Assembly (NCBI GenBank): GCA_963693365.1
Contig: CAVNZM010000002.1
Span: 10,602,001-10,666,000, forward strand
Direction of reading: 5' to 3'
Length of the DNA stretch: 64,000 bases
DNA from: Amoebidium appalachense
Taxonomy: Eukaryota; Ichthyosporea
Within the stretch, counting starts at the first letter, position 1. Each line of letters begins with the position of its first letter. The notes under the pieces were generated by a model that did not search any database, had not been told where the DNA came from, and saw only the letters and a list, made by a program, of their open reading frames with translations. Below are positions 22,220 through 33,446 of this stretch, in pieces. A program made the translations under genes and the position numbers.

Positions 22220-23813
22220 CTATTCCTTTCTGCTCACTCTCCCCCCCCCTTCCCCCCCCTCCCCCCCCCCGTCTCTCACTAGCCCCCCCTCCCCCTCCTT
22301 CTCTTCTTCAAACAAAATATAAGCAGCACGAGAGAGAGCATCACAGTCAACCATTGTTTCACCCTTGGCATAAAACAATTTATAGGAGAACTCACCGAGA
22401 GCCGCGGCCCACTTCTGCATCCTCTCGTTGACCAGACGAGTGGTGCCGGCCATGGCTAGGCAGGGCTTGTGGTCGGTGTAGACCTCAAACGTCCTGCCTG
22501 CGAGTATATACCTCCATGCCTGTGAGACTGCTCAAAAGATAGCATGGGACTCTCTCTCTGGATTGCTATATCTCCGTTCACTTTTACTAAATGAACGACT
22601 AGCATAAGCAATCACTCTATACTGCCCCTCCTGCACTTGATATAACACGGCCCCCTCAGCAACCTTACTTGCATCACACCGAACTTTAAACATCCCCCCC
22701 CCCCGGCCGAAAAATCAGGATGAACAAGCATACTCGAAGACTGCAAAGCTAACTTAAGCTTTTCGAACGCAGAAACAGCATCAACATTCCAATCTATTCT
22801 ATTCTTCTTCTCCCCCCCCGTCTGGCTAGTCAACGGCAAAGCAAGCATACTATAATCCTTAATATAACGACGAAGATAATTAGTTAAACCTAAGAATTGC
22901 CTTAGTTGAGTGACAGTCTGAGGACGGGGCCACTCAACTATGGCCCGGATTTTCTCCGGATCAGGGGAAAGACCATTACTAGACACAATATGACCTAAAA
23001 CTTAACCTCCGGCACACCAATCACAGTCTTGCTACCGCTAATACGAAGACCAGACTCACCCAAAGCTAAAAATACTTTTTCACAATTATTAACTAACTCC
23101 TCAAATGACCTACCTGTAATTAAAACATCATCCAAATAAGGGTGGCATACATCCAAATGAGGGTGGAGAATTTTATACATTACCCGGCACAACATAGCTG
23201 GAGAGGAGAGCAAACCCATCGGCACCACCTTGTACTGGAACAGCTGGTCACCCAGTGCAAAGGCAGTCTTCTCCTTGCTGCTCTCCTCCAACCTTATCTG
23301 CCAAAAAGCTGCTTTTAAATCAAGTTTAGCAAAGTGAGTATAGCCGTGCAGCTGTGAAAGCTGCTCGTCTATGTTAGGGAGAGGCCATTGGTCTGCCTTA
23401 GTGATCCGATTCAGAGCCCTGTAATCGTTCACTAGACGCCAAGACCCGTCGGGCTTCTTAACCAATAGCACCGGACTTCTCCACGGACTCGAACTATGCT
23501 CCACATGACCCTTTTTTAACATATCACTCACTATAATTAGCGCATCTGACAATTTGTACTTTTCCATTCGATAGCTAGGCATCACTACCGGCCTATTATC
23601 ACCTGTGTCGATCTGCATTTCAAACCCTTTAACGAAGCCTACTTCGTTATCATCGGCCAGAAATCCAAACCGAGTCCTATCAAATAACTTAGCTAATAAC
23701 TTTTTCTGCTCCACCGTCCAATCTCCCTCCTTCATACCAAACGGCAATACTAACTCCGGGTTACCCCCATCACGAGTGGATGCATCCTTATTCACCGGAG
23801 TGCCACTTAACAT
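22220..23813 (-). pseudogene. A3 reverse transcriptase-RNase H, frameshifted
   Basis: RT starts with the ATG at 23813, which overlaps the protease stop (ATGTTAA). It carries the YLDD motif, then loses frame at 22994 (one A fewer than A1) and again in the G run near 22700. RNase H pieces continue to 22220. The N-terminus is intact here, which shows the original Pol start better than A1 does. Confidence 0.9.
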
Positions 23814-25441
23814 TTCACCTCCTGTATTACATCGGTGCTGCTTGGGGTGAGGTTGAGGTACCTCCGGATATAGGCGGTCACCCTTAGCACCCCCCCTCCC
23901 CCCGGCACACCAATGCCCCCGGGCAATTCCTGATGAGTTAGTGCATGTATGTGGGGGGCCAGGTCTGTGGCCACCCTGCCCCCCACGGTGTTGGTTAACC
24001 CGTCAGATCCACGGGTTAGACCAACACCCTCCCCCCCTGCTTGCACATTCTCACACCCGGGGTGACCCTCCTTCCTCTTGGGGGTCGGGGGAGTGGGACC
24101 GGTGCTGTCCCGGTCCCCCCCCCCCATCGTGTCGGGTGACATTTTGGTGGCTAACGTTAAATAAAGTTGTTCCCCCTCCTCCTGAGTCACCCTTCGAGCC
24201 GGCATCCTCCTTTTGGGTAATAAGAGAGACCTCTATACTACCAATCTCATTAGTGAAACTACCGACGGAAACACCTGACCTAATCACTATAGGCTCGATG
24301 CCCGGATTCCCTAATTCTATTTCTATTGTCTTATCCGGCCATACCCTACTAAGGGTCCATTGAGCCACCTCCTGAAATGGGGTTTTCGGAGTAAAAACCC
24401 CTAAATCCCCTATCCTAACATGATTGCCGGCCCGGACACGTACCGTTTGGCACTGATAAGGCTCGATTACTACTTCAGCTACCGTTCTAGCACCAGACTG
24501 ATAACCGTCGAGCCCATCATGGGTTTTAATTTTAACGCCGGACTGCAATTCTAAAACATTCGTACGTTCAAACAAAGCATTCACATGTCTACGGAAAAAT
24601 GGGGCTCCCAACAAAACACTTTGAGCTAAATCCTTAACCACATAACAAGCAATATGCATAGCCTGGCCACCTATCTCACACGGCAACACACAAACACCTT
24701 CCACAGACATACTACTATTATTAGCACTACCTAAGGCTGTGCTAGAAGCATCTAAAATAGGAATTTCCCCCCCGGCCTGATTAAAACGACGAATAAACGA
24801 AGCATGCACACAATTAACCTGAGCCCCTCCATCGAGCAAAGCAACAGCCTTCAACTTACCATCAGCTAACCATACGTCTATATAATGCCGGCTAAAACCA
24901 ACTAAATCCTCCTCCAATTCGAGCAACACATCATCACTCACACCTAGACCCTGCCCACGAAGACTCACACCCTCGATACCTACGTGCAACATACCTACCT
25001 GTGGTGCCTGCACGGGTGGGGTGGGGTGTGTATGTGATGTGGGTGGTGGTGGAGTGTGTGTGTGTGGTGTGTGGGTGGGTGGTGTGTGTGTGTTTGGTGT
25101 ATGTGTGGGTTTGTGTGTGGGTGTAGGTGTGTCTGCAACCGTCGTATGTTGTTGTGGTGGTGTGTTTCTACGTGTCTGTGCCTTCCCCCCCTTCCCCCTT
25201 TACTCGTGTGTGTCCCCCCCCCTCCCGGAAACAATGGCACAGAAACCCCCTCCAGTGTGGTTAGAACAAACACCGGGTTGGGACAAGAAACACTGAGACC
25301 ATCCACTTGTGGCTGGGGAACCTCCCCCAACCACAAAACATTCACACCATTCATACCTTTGGTAGAGTCACCCCACAAACATTCATGCCATACCACCTCG
25401 ACGCTGTCTTGAGGACCCACGACGATGCCCGGCTCCCACAC
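23807..25441 (-). pseudogene. A3 aspartic protease, frameshifted
   Basis: Same protein as in A1, spread over three frames (24995-25441, 24051-25013, 23807-24205) because of length changes in the microsatellite linker and a C run near 24115. The active-site block again reads LLDGGAQ. Confidence 0.83.
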
Positions 25442-25576
25442 GTATCGGGGCGGTGAGGGGGCAAAGGGAAGCTTAACCTGGGGTGGGGGAGGGTGAAGGT
25501 TCTCTGCAACCTGGGGGGGACCGATACTGTCCCCCCCCCTCCCTCAGTGACCCCAGCTTCCCCCTCCCCCCGGAAC

Positions 25577-26917
25577 TCAATAGCTCTTGTAACTACGGCA
25601 ATATGCAGCAGAGTGCCCTTGCCGGCCACAAAAGTAACATGCACCAAAGAAGGGGCCAGGGGGGACTTCAAAACCTTGGCGCAAAGCATAACCGGGAGCC
25701 CGGTCATGCTGGGGGGGCCCACCGTGTGCACCACGGCCCCCCTTCCCCCCCTGCCCCCCTCGGCCTCTCTCACCACCATTTCCACCCCTCCCTCTACCCT
25801 GCCCACCACCACGAGCAAGATAAGGGGCAAACCTCTCGGTGAACTGCTGCTGTTGTCCTCCACGTCCACCGCGCCCCCGACCGCCGTGTCCACCCCGGTC
25901 GCCGCCACGGCCACCCCGGAAGCCGAAGCCCCCTCGGCCAGAGAAGACGGCCTGGGAGAGCTCGGCAACCTGCTTGACCAACATGGTGAGTGCATCTGGC
26001 TGTTCACCCTCTTTTTTCTCTTTTTCCCCCTTCTGTCCACTCTCCTTCTTTTTCTTGTCTACTTCCATCACCTCCTTTTTATCCCTCTTATTGAACTTCA
26101 CCTCGTGCATGGCAAGCAAGTGACGTTTAACATGCAACACCACCTCATCTACATCATCATGCTCCCCAAACATGCGTGCAGTGTCTGTGTTTACAGAGAG
26201 AGCCTTACGAGCAAACTCGAACTTTTCCCTATCACTCACGTCACCAGCTAACTCACACAGGTCTTCAAAGACCCGATATTCCCTCTCAAAGAATGCACGA
26301 GCTTCTACGGGGGACATATCTAAAGTGGGAAAGGTATACTTCCATTCTCGTAGCTGGGCCCGGAAGGTACGGTGCCGGTCGGCCGTCAGGTATCGACCGA
26401 CGAGCCGGGTCGTATACTCGAGCTCGTTTTCCGGCCGTGTGAAGGCCTCGAGCTCCCCGTCCACGTCGTCGGTGCTGTTCTCGTCCTCGTCGTCGGGGAT
26501 GAATCGTGCGGCCAGACGTTTCTGGCCGAGCGTCCGGGACACCATCTCGTCCCTCCCCTCGTCGTACTGCTGCTCGTATATACGAGCCGTCACCTGGGGG
26601 GCCTGCTCGGCCCGGTACGGGTGCTCCTCCATAAGGGTGCATAAGTCGGCCATTGTCTTGTGGTCGATGCACTGCTTGATCATTAGGCACGAGGCCGCCA
26701 CAGTGGGGGCCTTCTTTGTGTCTAACACTAGTGTGGGTGTGTTAGCTAGGAGTGTCCTAAGCCACCTAGGTATTTCCGAGTCGTGTTTGAGTGTAAAACT
26801 GCCAGTGAAAGCTGTGGTCTGTCTAACGTCTAGTGTATGAACCTGTGGTACCTGTGTGTGCAGGGAGCTATCCTCCGCTGCCAATGCGTAGAACATATCT
26901 ACGTTGAACTTAGCCAT
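25577..26917 (-). CDS. A3 Gag, intact
   Basis: 446 residues in one frame. N-terminal MAKFNVDMFYAL, an acidic stretch around 155, a basic Lys/Glu block before 310, a long Arg/Gly-rich region (about 335-395), and a CCHC knuckle CYFCGRQGHSAAYC near the C-terminus. Family role: forms the virus-like particle and binds the RNA. It shares blocks with the B Gag (IPRWLRTL and [16 protein letters not shown] and RPENELEW; YTFPTL and FTYPTL). Probably the only complete Gag in the window. Confidence 0.9.
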   Translation of the reverse strand: MAKFNVDMFYALAAEDSSLHTQVPQVHTLDVRQTTAFTGSFTLKHDSEIPRWLRTLLANTPTLVLDTKKAPTVAASCLMIKQCIDHKTMADLCTLMEEHPYRAEQAPQVTARIYEQQYDEGRDEMVSRTLGQKRLAARFIPDDEDENSTDDVDGELEAFTRPENELEYTTRLVGRYLTADRHRTFRAQLREWKYTFPTLDMSPVEARAFFEREYRVFEDLCELAGDVSDREKFEFARKALSVNTDTARMFGEHDDVDEVVLHVKRHLLAMHEVKFNKRDKKEVMEVDKKKKESGQKGEKEKKEGEQPDALTMLVKQVAELSQAVFSGRGGFGFRGGRGGDRGGHGGRGRGGRGGQQQQFTERFAPYLARGGGQGRGRGGNGGERGRGGQGGKGGRGAHGGPPQHDRAPGYALRQGFEVPPGPFFGACYFCGRQGHSAAYCRSYKSY

Positions 26918-26955
26918 TGTGTGGTGTGTGCCCGAACTCGTGTGGTTGTGTTTAT

Positions 26956-26987
<32 letters not shown>

Positions 26988-27078
26988 CGTTGTGTGTTTG
27001 AGGTGTAGCAACAGCCCAGAAGGAACTGTCACCGCGTTACCCTAGCGCGAAAAACCGCACTAAAAGAAAGGTGTAGCT

Positions 27079-27801
27079 TGTCGTAACCTATTGTGTATGT
27101 ACTAGAGACGCGGCACTCTACTAAGTGTACACACACGAAAAGGAACGAACGTGTACGGAAAAACGGTAAAGTTTATTCAGACCAGGCTCCGACGGGCAAA
27201 CTTAGATCCGTACGGAATGAGACTAAGTTACAACTGAGGCCATCAAGGCCGTGCCCTCAAAGATCATCATCACCTGGCCCCCCTACGATGCCACATTCCA
27301 AACATTCCGATCTACTTTATCGTGCGCCTGCACGAGCTAAGTCGATCTACTCAAACCAATATATTTATCCATGTCTCACCCCTCACCCTCCCCCTAGTGG
27401 CACCGCAGAGTCTAAATCTACATTTCATACTATCCTCCCCCCCCCCCTCCCCCTCCCCCCCTCTTCCTCTACCTCTAAATATATAAATACGTTTGGCAAC
27501 ATACACTATCAAACCTTGCCAATACTTACAAAAGGGCTTCTGCCCGAACAATCACATTCCTAAGTCCTCCTACGATCTATCCTACACACTAATTAGAATT
27601 CTATTGGTCGGCTGCCCCGGCTGACGTGGTCCTCAGTGCCCTGCGCCGGCAGAGGCAAGATGCACGCAGCTGTACAGCTATCTTGAGGCCCCGGACTTGA
27701 TCTTGATGATCTGTGGACCCGGGCCAAATCCCCCCCCCCCCCCCCCCCCGATCTCGATCGTAGACTTAGGCTGATCTGCTGAGACGGATTAGTATATGTC
27801 A
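27079..27801 (-). repeat. A3 5' LTR
   Basis: 723 bases, with the same primer-site flank (GGTGTAGCT at 27070-27078) as A1, and a T run in the leader at about 26958-26986. Confidence 0.93.
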
Positions 27802-28186
27802 CGGGATTAGCAGCACACGGGGGTGGTGTTTCTCGTGCCTTGCTTATACACACAAAGTATCCGGACCAAAACTTGCCGATCACTGTGGTCGTGTGTGGAA
27901 AATGGGAAAAGATGATGCGCTCATGAGAAATGGGCTGGTGCGAAAACCGAGTTGTGTGTGCTACAATACTATGAAAAATGATATGGCTGTTGCAAAAAAT
28001 GGCCTCATTTCGGGGCGACGTCCGAATAAGTACGCAAATGCATCCTCAGAGGCTCGTGTATCCGTAGTTATCCGTGGACTGCTGTGACCATCCGTCCGTA
28101 AAGATGAGCTATCGTAGCATGCTAGCAGAGCGCGCGTGTGGAAGCGTGTTAAATTACCTGGTTACCCCTGAGGGAGACCTTTCTTT
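27802..28186. other. E interior, right part
   Basis: Remaining interior of E between the A3 duplication and the primer site. No ORF recognised. Confidence 0.55.
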
Positions 28187-28196
28187 TCTGCTACCA
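28187..28196 (-). promoter_or_regulatory. E primer-binding site (initiator tRNA-Met type)
   Basis: The minus strand reads TGGTAGCAGA directly after the CA of the E 5' LTR. This is complementary to the CCA-containing 3' end of initiator tRNA-Met of the animal type. Ten bases match, then the match stops. Confidence 0.65.
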
Positions 28197-28294
28197 TGCG
28201 ACATCGAAATGTGATGGGAATATGATGCGACATCGAAATGTGATGGGAATATGAATTCGAACCCGGATGAAAGTCGGAAGGGGGACGGATGGTC

Positions 28295-28774
28295 TGTAAA
28301 CAACTGTACACATGAACTGTACATGTTTACTAAAGAATGTGATCTACTAGCACACGATTCGTGCTTTGTCATGAATATCACATAAATATTATGTCCGCAC
28401 CAATAGGACTCACTCTGACCTAAGAATTGAACCATATATGGTTCTTCAGCTGCATACCACATAAACGAAGTGAACCAATAAGAGGTTTGCATAAATAGGA
28501 CAAAGGTCTGACTGGCTCGGACCGCACCAGAATCACGAATGGCATGTTGCCACCCGCGCTGGCCGCGGATGAACCAATCCTGGGCCTTGATCCGAAACCT
28601 GGGGGCTATATAAGAAAGCCGTCCCAGTACGGGGATCACATCAGTGAAGTCTGAGACAGACTGAGTCGGCCCATAGTAAACGCAACCTGGCCGCGTGTGC
28701 CTTTCTACCCGTTCTCTGTCTTTATTTTGATTCAGTTGTACTCTGCCTTATCCTAACTAGTCCAACTGTTTACA
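28295..28774 (+). repeat. D 5' LTR
   Basis: Contains CCAAT boxes and a TATA box (28607-28614). Followed by the primer-binding site, and by a short tandem copy of the LTR end plus primer site near 28805-28835. Confidence 0.92.
28607..28614 (+). promoter_or_regulatory. D LTR TATA box
   Basis: TATATAAG about 30 bases downstream of a CCAAT box in the LTR; likely drives the genomic transcript of D. The same element is in the right LTR near 31719. Confidence 0.6.
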
Positions 28775-28775
28775 T

Positions 28776-31406
28776 TGGCGACCGCGGCAGGACACTGTTA
28801 TACATTGCCAACTGTTTACATTGGCGACCGCGCAGTTCAAGAATTTCGCATCCTTCGAATCTCACATCTTTCAATCAGTTCAAGAATCTCACATCTTTCA
28901 ATCAGCTCAAGAATCTCCCATGGCCGATCACAATCCTTTTTACCCCGATGATAGGCACATCTTTCAAGTTGTCCGGCTTAGAATATATACACGGACAAGT
29001 TTGAAGTGGCCAGCCCACCTACACGGAAAGAATTGAAAGCATGTAAAACTTCTTTTGCTACGACACATCAAAAATGTGAAGAAAAACGAATACACAACGA
29101 AACAACGAATACACGAGCAAACGAATAAAGAATTGCTAACGAAGCAATGAACCAACGAAAAACGAACCATCACGAATACACAATGAAATAAAGAATTAAC
29201 GACAAGCGAATGCATAAAGGAAATACGAAATGAATGCAACACAAAACAAAACAAAGTAACGAAGTTATCAAACGACAAAAAACGAAAAACGAAAGCAAAA
29301 TGAAATGGAAATACGAAAATGAAAGAACGAATGCACAACACTGCTTGGGTTGCAATGCACACAGCCCCCTCTATGTTACGAAGAAAAGAAAACCGTTGCC
29401 CTTGCGTGCATTGCGCTATTGCACACTGTCATCGTGTCCATGCCACCGCATGCACCTCCACACTCGCAAGCCAGATGCACGGCCACTTTCAGCACGAATG
29501 CATTTAAAGAAGAAGATAGTCGCTGTTCCTATAGCATTGAGGACATAAGGTGCTGTGAAAGTAGTTTTGCATGCATGCTTCGAATTTCTTGCTGTTTTCG
29601 AATACAGCATGCCCCATAGTTTAGCGCACAGGATGCACAACATGCGCATGAATGTATGCTGGCATGCCTAAACACATTACGAACATATGCCTCATGTATG
29701 GCGGCCCTTCCTGGTGCCAAGCCCTAACGAATTTGCACTCTTGGTGCACAAAAGGCATGTAATAAAGTCGATGCAGAACTTTTGTTCATGCATGTGAAAA
29801 ACAAAGAAGGTGTTGGGTACGAATTTTAAGGTAATTGCCCGTCTGTGGCAATACTGTGTAACATACCAATTACACTGTCAAGCCTTGCACTAGCTGCCGG
29901 CACACCCCCACCAGAACAAAAGAATGTGGTATGGGCACCGCTCCCTCACAACCCCATCATACAGTGTCAGTATTTTGGCTGGAAGCCTTTCAGTTTCGAA
30001 TTACGAATACCCTCCTTCACTACTGAAGAAAGTGACGTGGAAGACGAATACGAATACGAATGCAAGGTGTTGTTGACTAACACATCGGACCATCATGTGT
30101 ACCTAGGCCCTGGTACGGAGGTGACCATGTTATTCCCTTGCAATATGATGACACTGTAACAATTTAGCACGTGCATACCCCACCAATGGGCACATGCGGG
30201 AGACAACCCCACAAGCTGCCTTATTGGGCACCTCTGCTAAAACGAATATTCTTCTCACGAAGGAACAGAAGAATGCCACGAACACGAACCACACACTCCC
30301 CAGGCAGCTACTTACGTCTGATGTATGAAAGTAGTAGGTGTGTGAATGGGGTAACTTCATGAACACCAACACGAAAGCAAGCACAGCACAAAGCAGTTCC
30401 ACGAACACGAATGGTTTTGGTTTTCCGCACAACGAACAGAACCAACAGTAGGACCACCTACAAATGAAGCAGAGGATGGGGCACCATCCAGACCTGCACT
30501 GGAGGATATGAAAACACGAAGCGCGCTCACGAATTTGCTTACAAAAGAAAGGGCGACTGTGACGACTTTTCTTTTTAGGCCAAGCCTCCAGAAGAATGTA
30601 TTATGCCTGGAATCCCCCTGCTCAACGAAAATGGCTGGCAAATGGGATACGAAAACTGCTCACGAATGGAAGCATGTGTTTTCTGAAGAAGGTTTGCTTT
30701 GCCTACCCTCTTCTTATGAATTATGAACTGGGTTTTTACTGGTTCGAATTCTGACGGGCTGATATATTTCTTTATGTCGCCCAACGAAGAACACTTGGGC
30801 ATTTTTATTCTGTTTTTCCCAGCTCCGATGATGCAGGGTTAAAGCTGAAAGGAAAGAAGTGCTCTTTGTTCATGAAAGAAGTGGCTTTTCCGGCCATGGT
30901 GACTCGCCTTACAGTCTTATGGTAGAACCGGGATAAGGAGCAGTGGCTAAGCCTTGAAGCTATCCACCACTACCTGAGCTACGAAGTGACCTAAGGCTTG
31001 AGTTATATTCATTATCGAATGTTTGGTATGATCATTCATCCACACAACTAAATTACTCGCAATTGAAAACGAATCTGCGGGAGTGTCCTAAAAAGGAAAA
31101 ATTCCCCAAAAAGGAAAATATTACTTCTACAGAAAAAGCCAAGCACAGAGACGAAGCGAACAATTCGCACGAACACTCTGCAACAATCTTCGCCACGAAA
31201 ATGAAAGCACAGAAGAATGCTGCATGAATTTACGTTTTGGCAAATGAAGAAGTGCTCATAGACGTGCACAACTCTATTCAACCGTCCTTGCTCTGTTCTG
31301 CCCAGCAGCTCGGCGCACAAGAATTCTCGCTGAAGGTTGTTTATCGCCTCTCAGCCTGGTGGTTTGCTTGTCTAACGACACCACCAGGCTCCCGACAAGG
31401 GGGGAG
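28776..31406 (+). other. D interior: ACGAA-rich, weakly coding
   Basis: After the primer site come tandem repeats of a CAAGAATCTCACATCTTTCA-like unit (28830-28920) and a short ORF starting MADHNPFYPDD (28920). From about 29060 to 31200 the pentamer ACGAA recurs very often. One ORF, 29845-30159 (104 residues, ending VYLGPGTEVTMLFP), could be coding but is not recognised. No Pol motif in any frame. Confidence 0.6.
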
Positions 31407-31886
31407 TGTAAACAACTGTACACATGAACTGTACATGTTTACTAAAGAATGTGATCTACTAGCACACGATTCGTGCTTTGTCATGAATATCACATAAATA
31501 TTATGTCCGCACCAATAGGACTCACTCTGACCTAAGAATTGAACCATATATGGTTCTTCAGCTGCATACCACATAAACGAAGTGAACCAATAAGAGGTTT
31601 GCATAAATAGGACAAAGGTCTGACTGGCTCGGACCGCACCAGAATCACGAATGGCATGTTGCCACCCGCGCTGGCCGCGGATGAACCAATCCTGGGCCTT
31701 GATCCGAAACCTGGGGGCTATATAAGAAAGCCGTCCCAGTACGGGGATCACATCAGTGAAGTCTGAGACAGACTGAGTCGGCCCATAGTAAACGCAACCT
31801 GGCCGCGTGTGCCTTTCTACCCGTTCTCTGTCTTTATTTTGATTCAGTTGTACTCTGCCTTATCCTAACTAGTCCAACTGTTTACA
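31407..31886 (+). repeat. D 3' LTR
   Basis: Second copy of the 480-base LTR; continues into TGGTC and the rest of the E LTR. Confidence 0.92.
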
Positions 31887-32040
31887 TGGTCACAGCTTTC
31901 GTTGACAAGAAATATGTTTTGGAGAAGGAAAAGACTGAGGACGCCAGGCCCCGGAAGCCCCATTCAAAGTTTCCATCGTGATGTTTATTGATCTGGGGGG
32001 CTTCCGTGTCTGGGGTGACTCGATGTATATCTAAGTCACA

Positions 32041-32583
32041 GTGCCCTCAAAGATCATCATCACCAAGCCCCCCCACGATGCCACATTCCATACATTCCGA
32101 TCTAATGAACTCTATCGTGCGCCTGCACGAGCTAAGTCTATCGGCTCACTCTAATATAAATATCTTTGTCTCTCCCCTCTCCCTGAAGTTCCCCTAGTGG
32201 CACCGCAGAGATTAAGTCTACATTTCATACTATCTCCCCCCCTCCCCCCCCTCTACTCTTTCCTGTACTACAATATATACATACATTTGGCAGACAGCAC
32301 TATCTGAACTTGCCAATATTTACAAGGGCTTCTGCCCGAACTTATTACATTCCAAAGTCCTTCTAAGATCTATCCTATACACTATTTCTAATCCTATTGG
32401 TCGGCTGCTCCAGCTGACTGGTCCTGCCCTGCGCCGGCAGAGACAAGATGCCCGCAGCTGTACAGCTGATCTTGAGGCCCCGGACTTGATCTTGATGATC
32501 TGTGGACCCGGGCCCCCCCCCCCCCCCCCGATCTTGATCGTTGACTTAGGATGATCTGCTGAGATGGCCCTTAGTATATGTCA
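32041..32583 (-). repeat. A4 LTR, second part
   Basis: Continues the LTR of 18557-18741 after E. Diverged subfamily, matching the fragment at 18373-18556. Confidence 0.82.
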
Positions 32584-32603
32584 ACTCCCCCCCCCCCCCC
32601 CCC

Positions 32604-32655
<52 letters not shown>

Positions 32656-32817
32656 CCCCCGGAAAAGCTGAGTCCCACCTCAGTCACATTACACCTAACA
32701 CCCCCTAAAAAGACAGACTAATCTGTCTCCAAAAAAAAATTAAATAAATTACGAAGAAAATAATAAATTAATCTACACCATAAGCTTGATACCTGCAGAG
32801 ACACCTATGATAATAAA

Positions 32818-33446
32818 TTAAAGTCCTACGACTACGTTCACACTCCTCCTCGGTCTTCTCCCCCCCTCACCCTCCCCCCGTGTGTCTACGTGTATTTTCA
32901 TCACTCCCCCCCCCCCCCCCCCCCCGGCCCCCTCCCTCACAGACTTTTTCACACCACGATTAAACTGAGGAATAACTCTCTTCGGCCTAGAGGGAGCACT
33001 AGGCAACTCCCTCTGCACTACTAGTAACCTAGCCTCATAAGCACGAACAGAAAACGGGCAATCCAAATGAAACTCAGGCAACCACTGATCCTTCTGATAA
33101 CCTCCCTCAAAACGAATTAAATAATAATTTACCTTACCTTCCTTACCTTCGATAACCTTTTTATCGATAATTTTATCTACTGCAGCCTCCGATACATCCA
33201 CCGACCCGTCGTAGTATGGGGTGAATGCATCTAACACTCGACGGCCCTCCGGCCGTTTTACCCTAAGGGCCCTATCATAATATTCCTTTGTATCGTCTAC
33301 ATTATAATATCTAACATCACTCTCATTATCGAACCTCTGCACCTTATATTCCGTCGGACCTAACCTAGCGACTACTTTATACGGACCAATGAAAAGAGGC
33401 AACCACTTCTTACCATACTTACGAAGACCTTCACCTTCACCCTTAC
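32818..33446 (-). pseudogene. A4 integrase C-terminal fragment
   Basis: GPY/F-like stretch and chromodomain only (LPLFIGPYKVVARLGP, VNYYLIRFEGGYQ). It is cut by the A5 LTR inside the Lys/Glu/Gly linker. Confidence 0.85.

Larger units (their letters stand above)
19433..27801 (-). mobile_element. Element A3: two-LTR chromovirus inside E
   Basis: LTRs 19433-20143 and 27079-27801, flanked by a perfect 5-base duplication CGGGA (19428-19432 and 27802-27806). Same gene order as A1, of an LTR subfamily that starts with a slightly different end sequence. Gag is intact; protease, RT-RNase H and integrase have several frameshifts, nearly all in homopolymers. Confidence 0.95.
28295..31886 (+). mobile_element. 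Element D: LTR element without recognisable pol
   Basis: 480-base LTRs at 28295-28774 and 31407-31886, starting TGTAAAC and ending GTTTACA, with perfect 5-base target duplication TGGTC (28290-28294 and 31887-31891). The primer site TGGCGACCGC follows the left LTR (28776) and a polypurine tract AAGGGGGGAG precedes the right LTR. The 2.6-kb interior has no RT, integrase or protease motif, so it is probably non-autonomous. The two LTRs look identical over the stretches I compared, pointing to recent movement. Confidence 0.92.
18742..32040 (-). mobile_element. Element E: small non-autonomous LTR element, hosting A3 and D
   Basis: Direct repeats at 18742-18952 (211 bases) and 28197-32040 (interrupted by D) begin TG and end CA and are flanked by GTGC on both sides (18738-18741 and 32041-32044). 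Next to the right-hand repeat, the minus strand reads TGGTAGCAGA (28187-28196), complementary to the 3' end of an animal-type initiator tRNA-Met, so the element is coded on the minus strand. Once A3 is removed the interior is under 900 bases and has no ORF I recognise, as in TRIM elements. The right LTR holds a 28- to 29-base tandem duplication. Confidence 0.75.
18557..33446 (-). mobile_element. Element A4: fragmentary chromovirus split by element E
   Basis: The LTR runs 18557-18741, is interrupted by E (18742-32040) and resumes at 32041-32583. A very long C run in the polypurine region (about 32586-32653) and an integrase C-terminal fragment up to 33446 follow, where the A5 LTR begins. Removing E and one copy of GTGC restores a continuous LTR. 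The rest of A4 is absent. Confidence 0.8.

Noticed and set aside
25493-26840. Long plus-strand Ser-rich and Pro-rich ORFs opposite the A3 Gag (also 11190-11852)
   Set aside because: Antisense of Gag; present only because the GC-rich reverse strand lacks stops.
29845-30159. dUTPase-like domain in D
   Set aside because: The end (VYLGPGTEVTMLF) is only vaguely similar; the other dUTPase motifs are absent.
30736-30760. tRNA-like B-box word GGTTCGAATTC in D
   Set aside because: No matching A box or foldable cloverleaf nearby.
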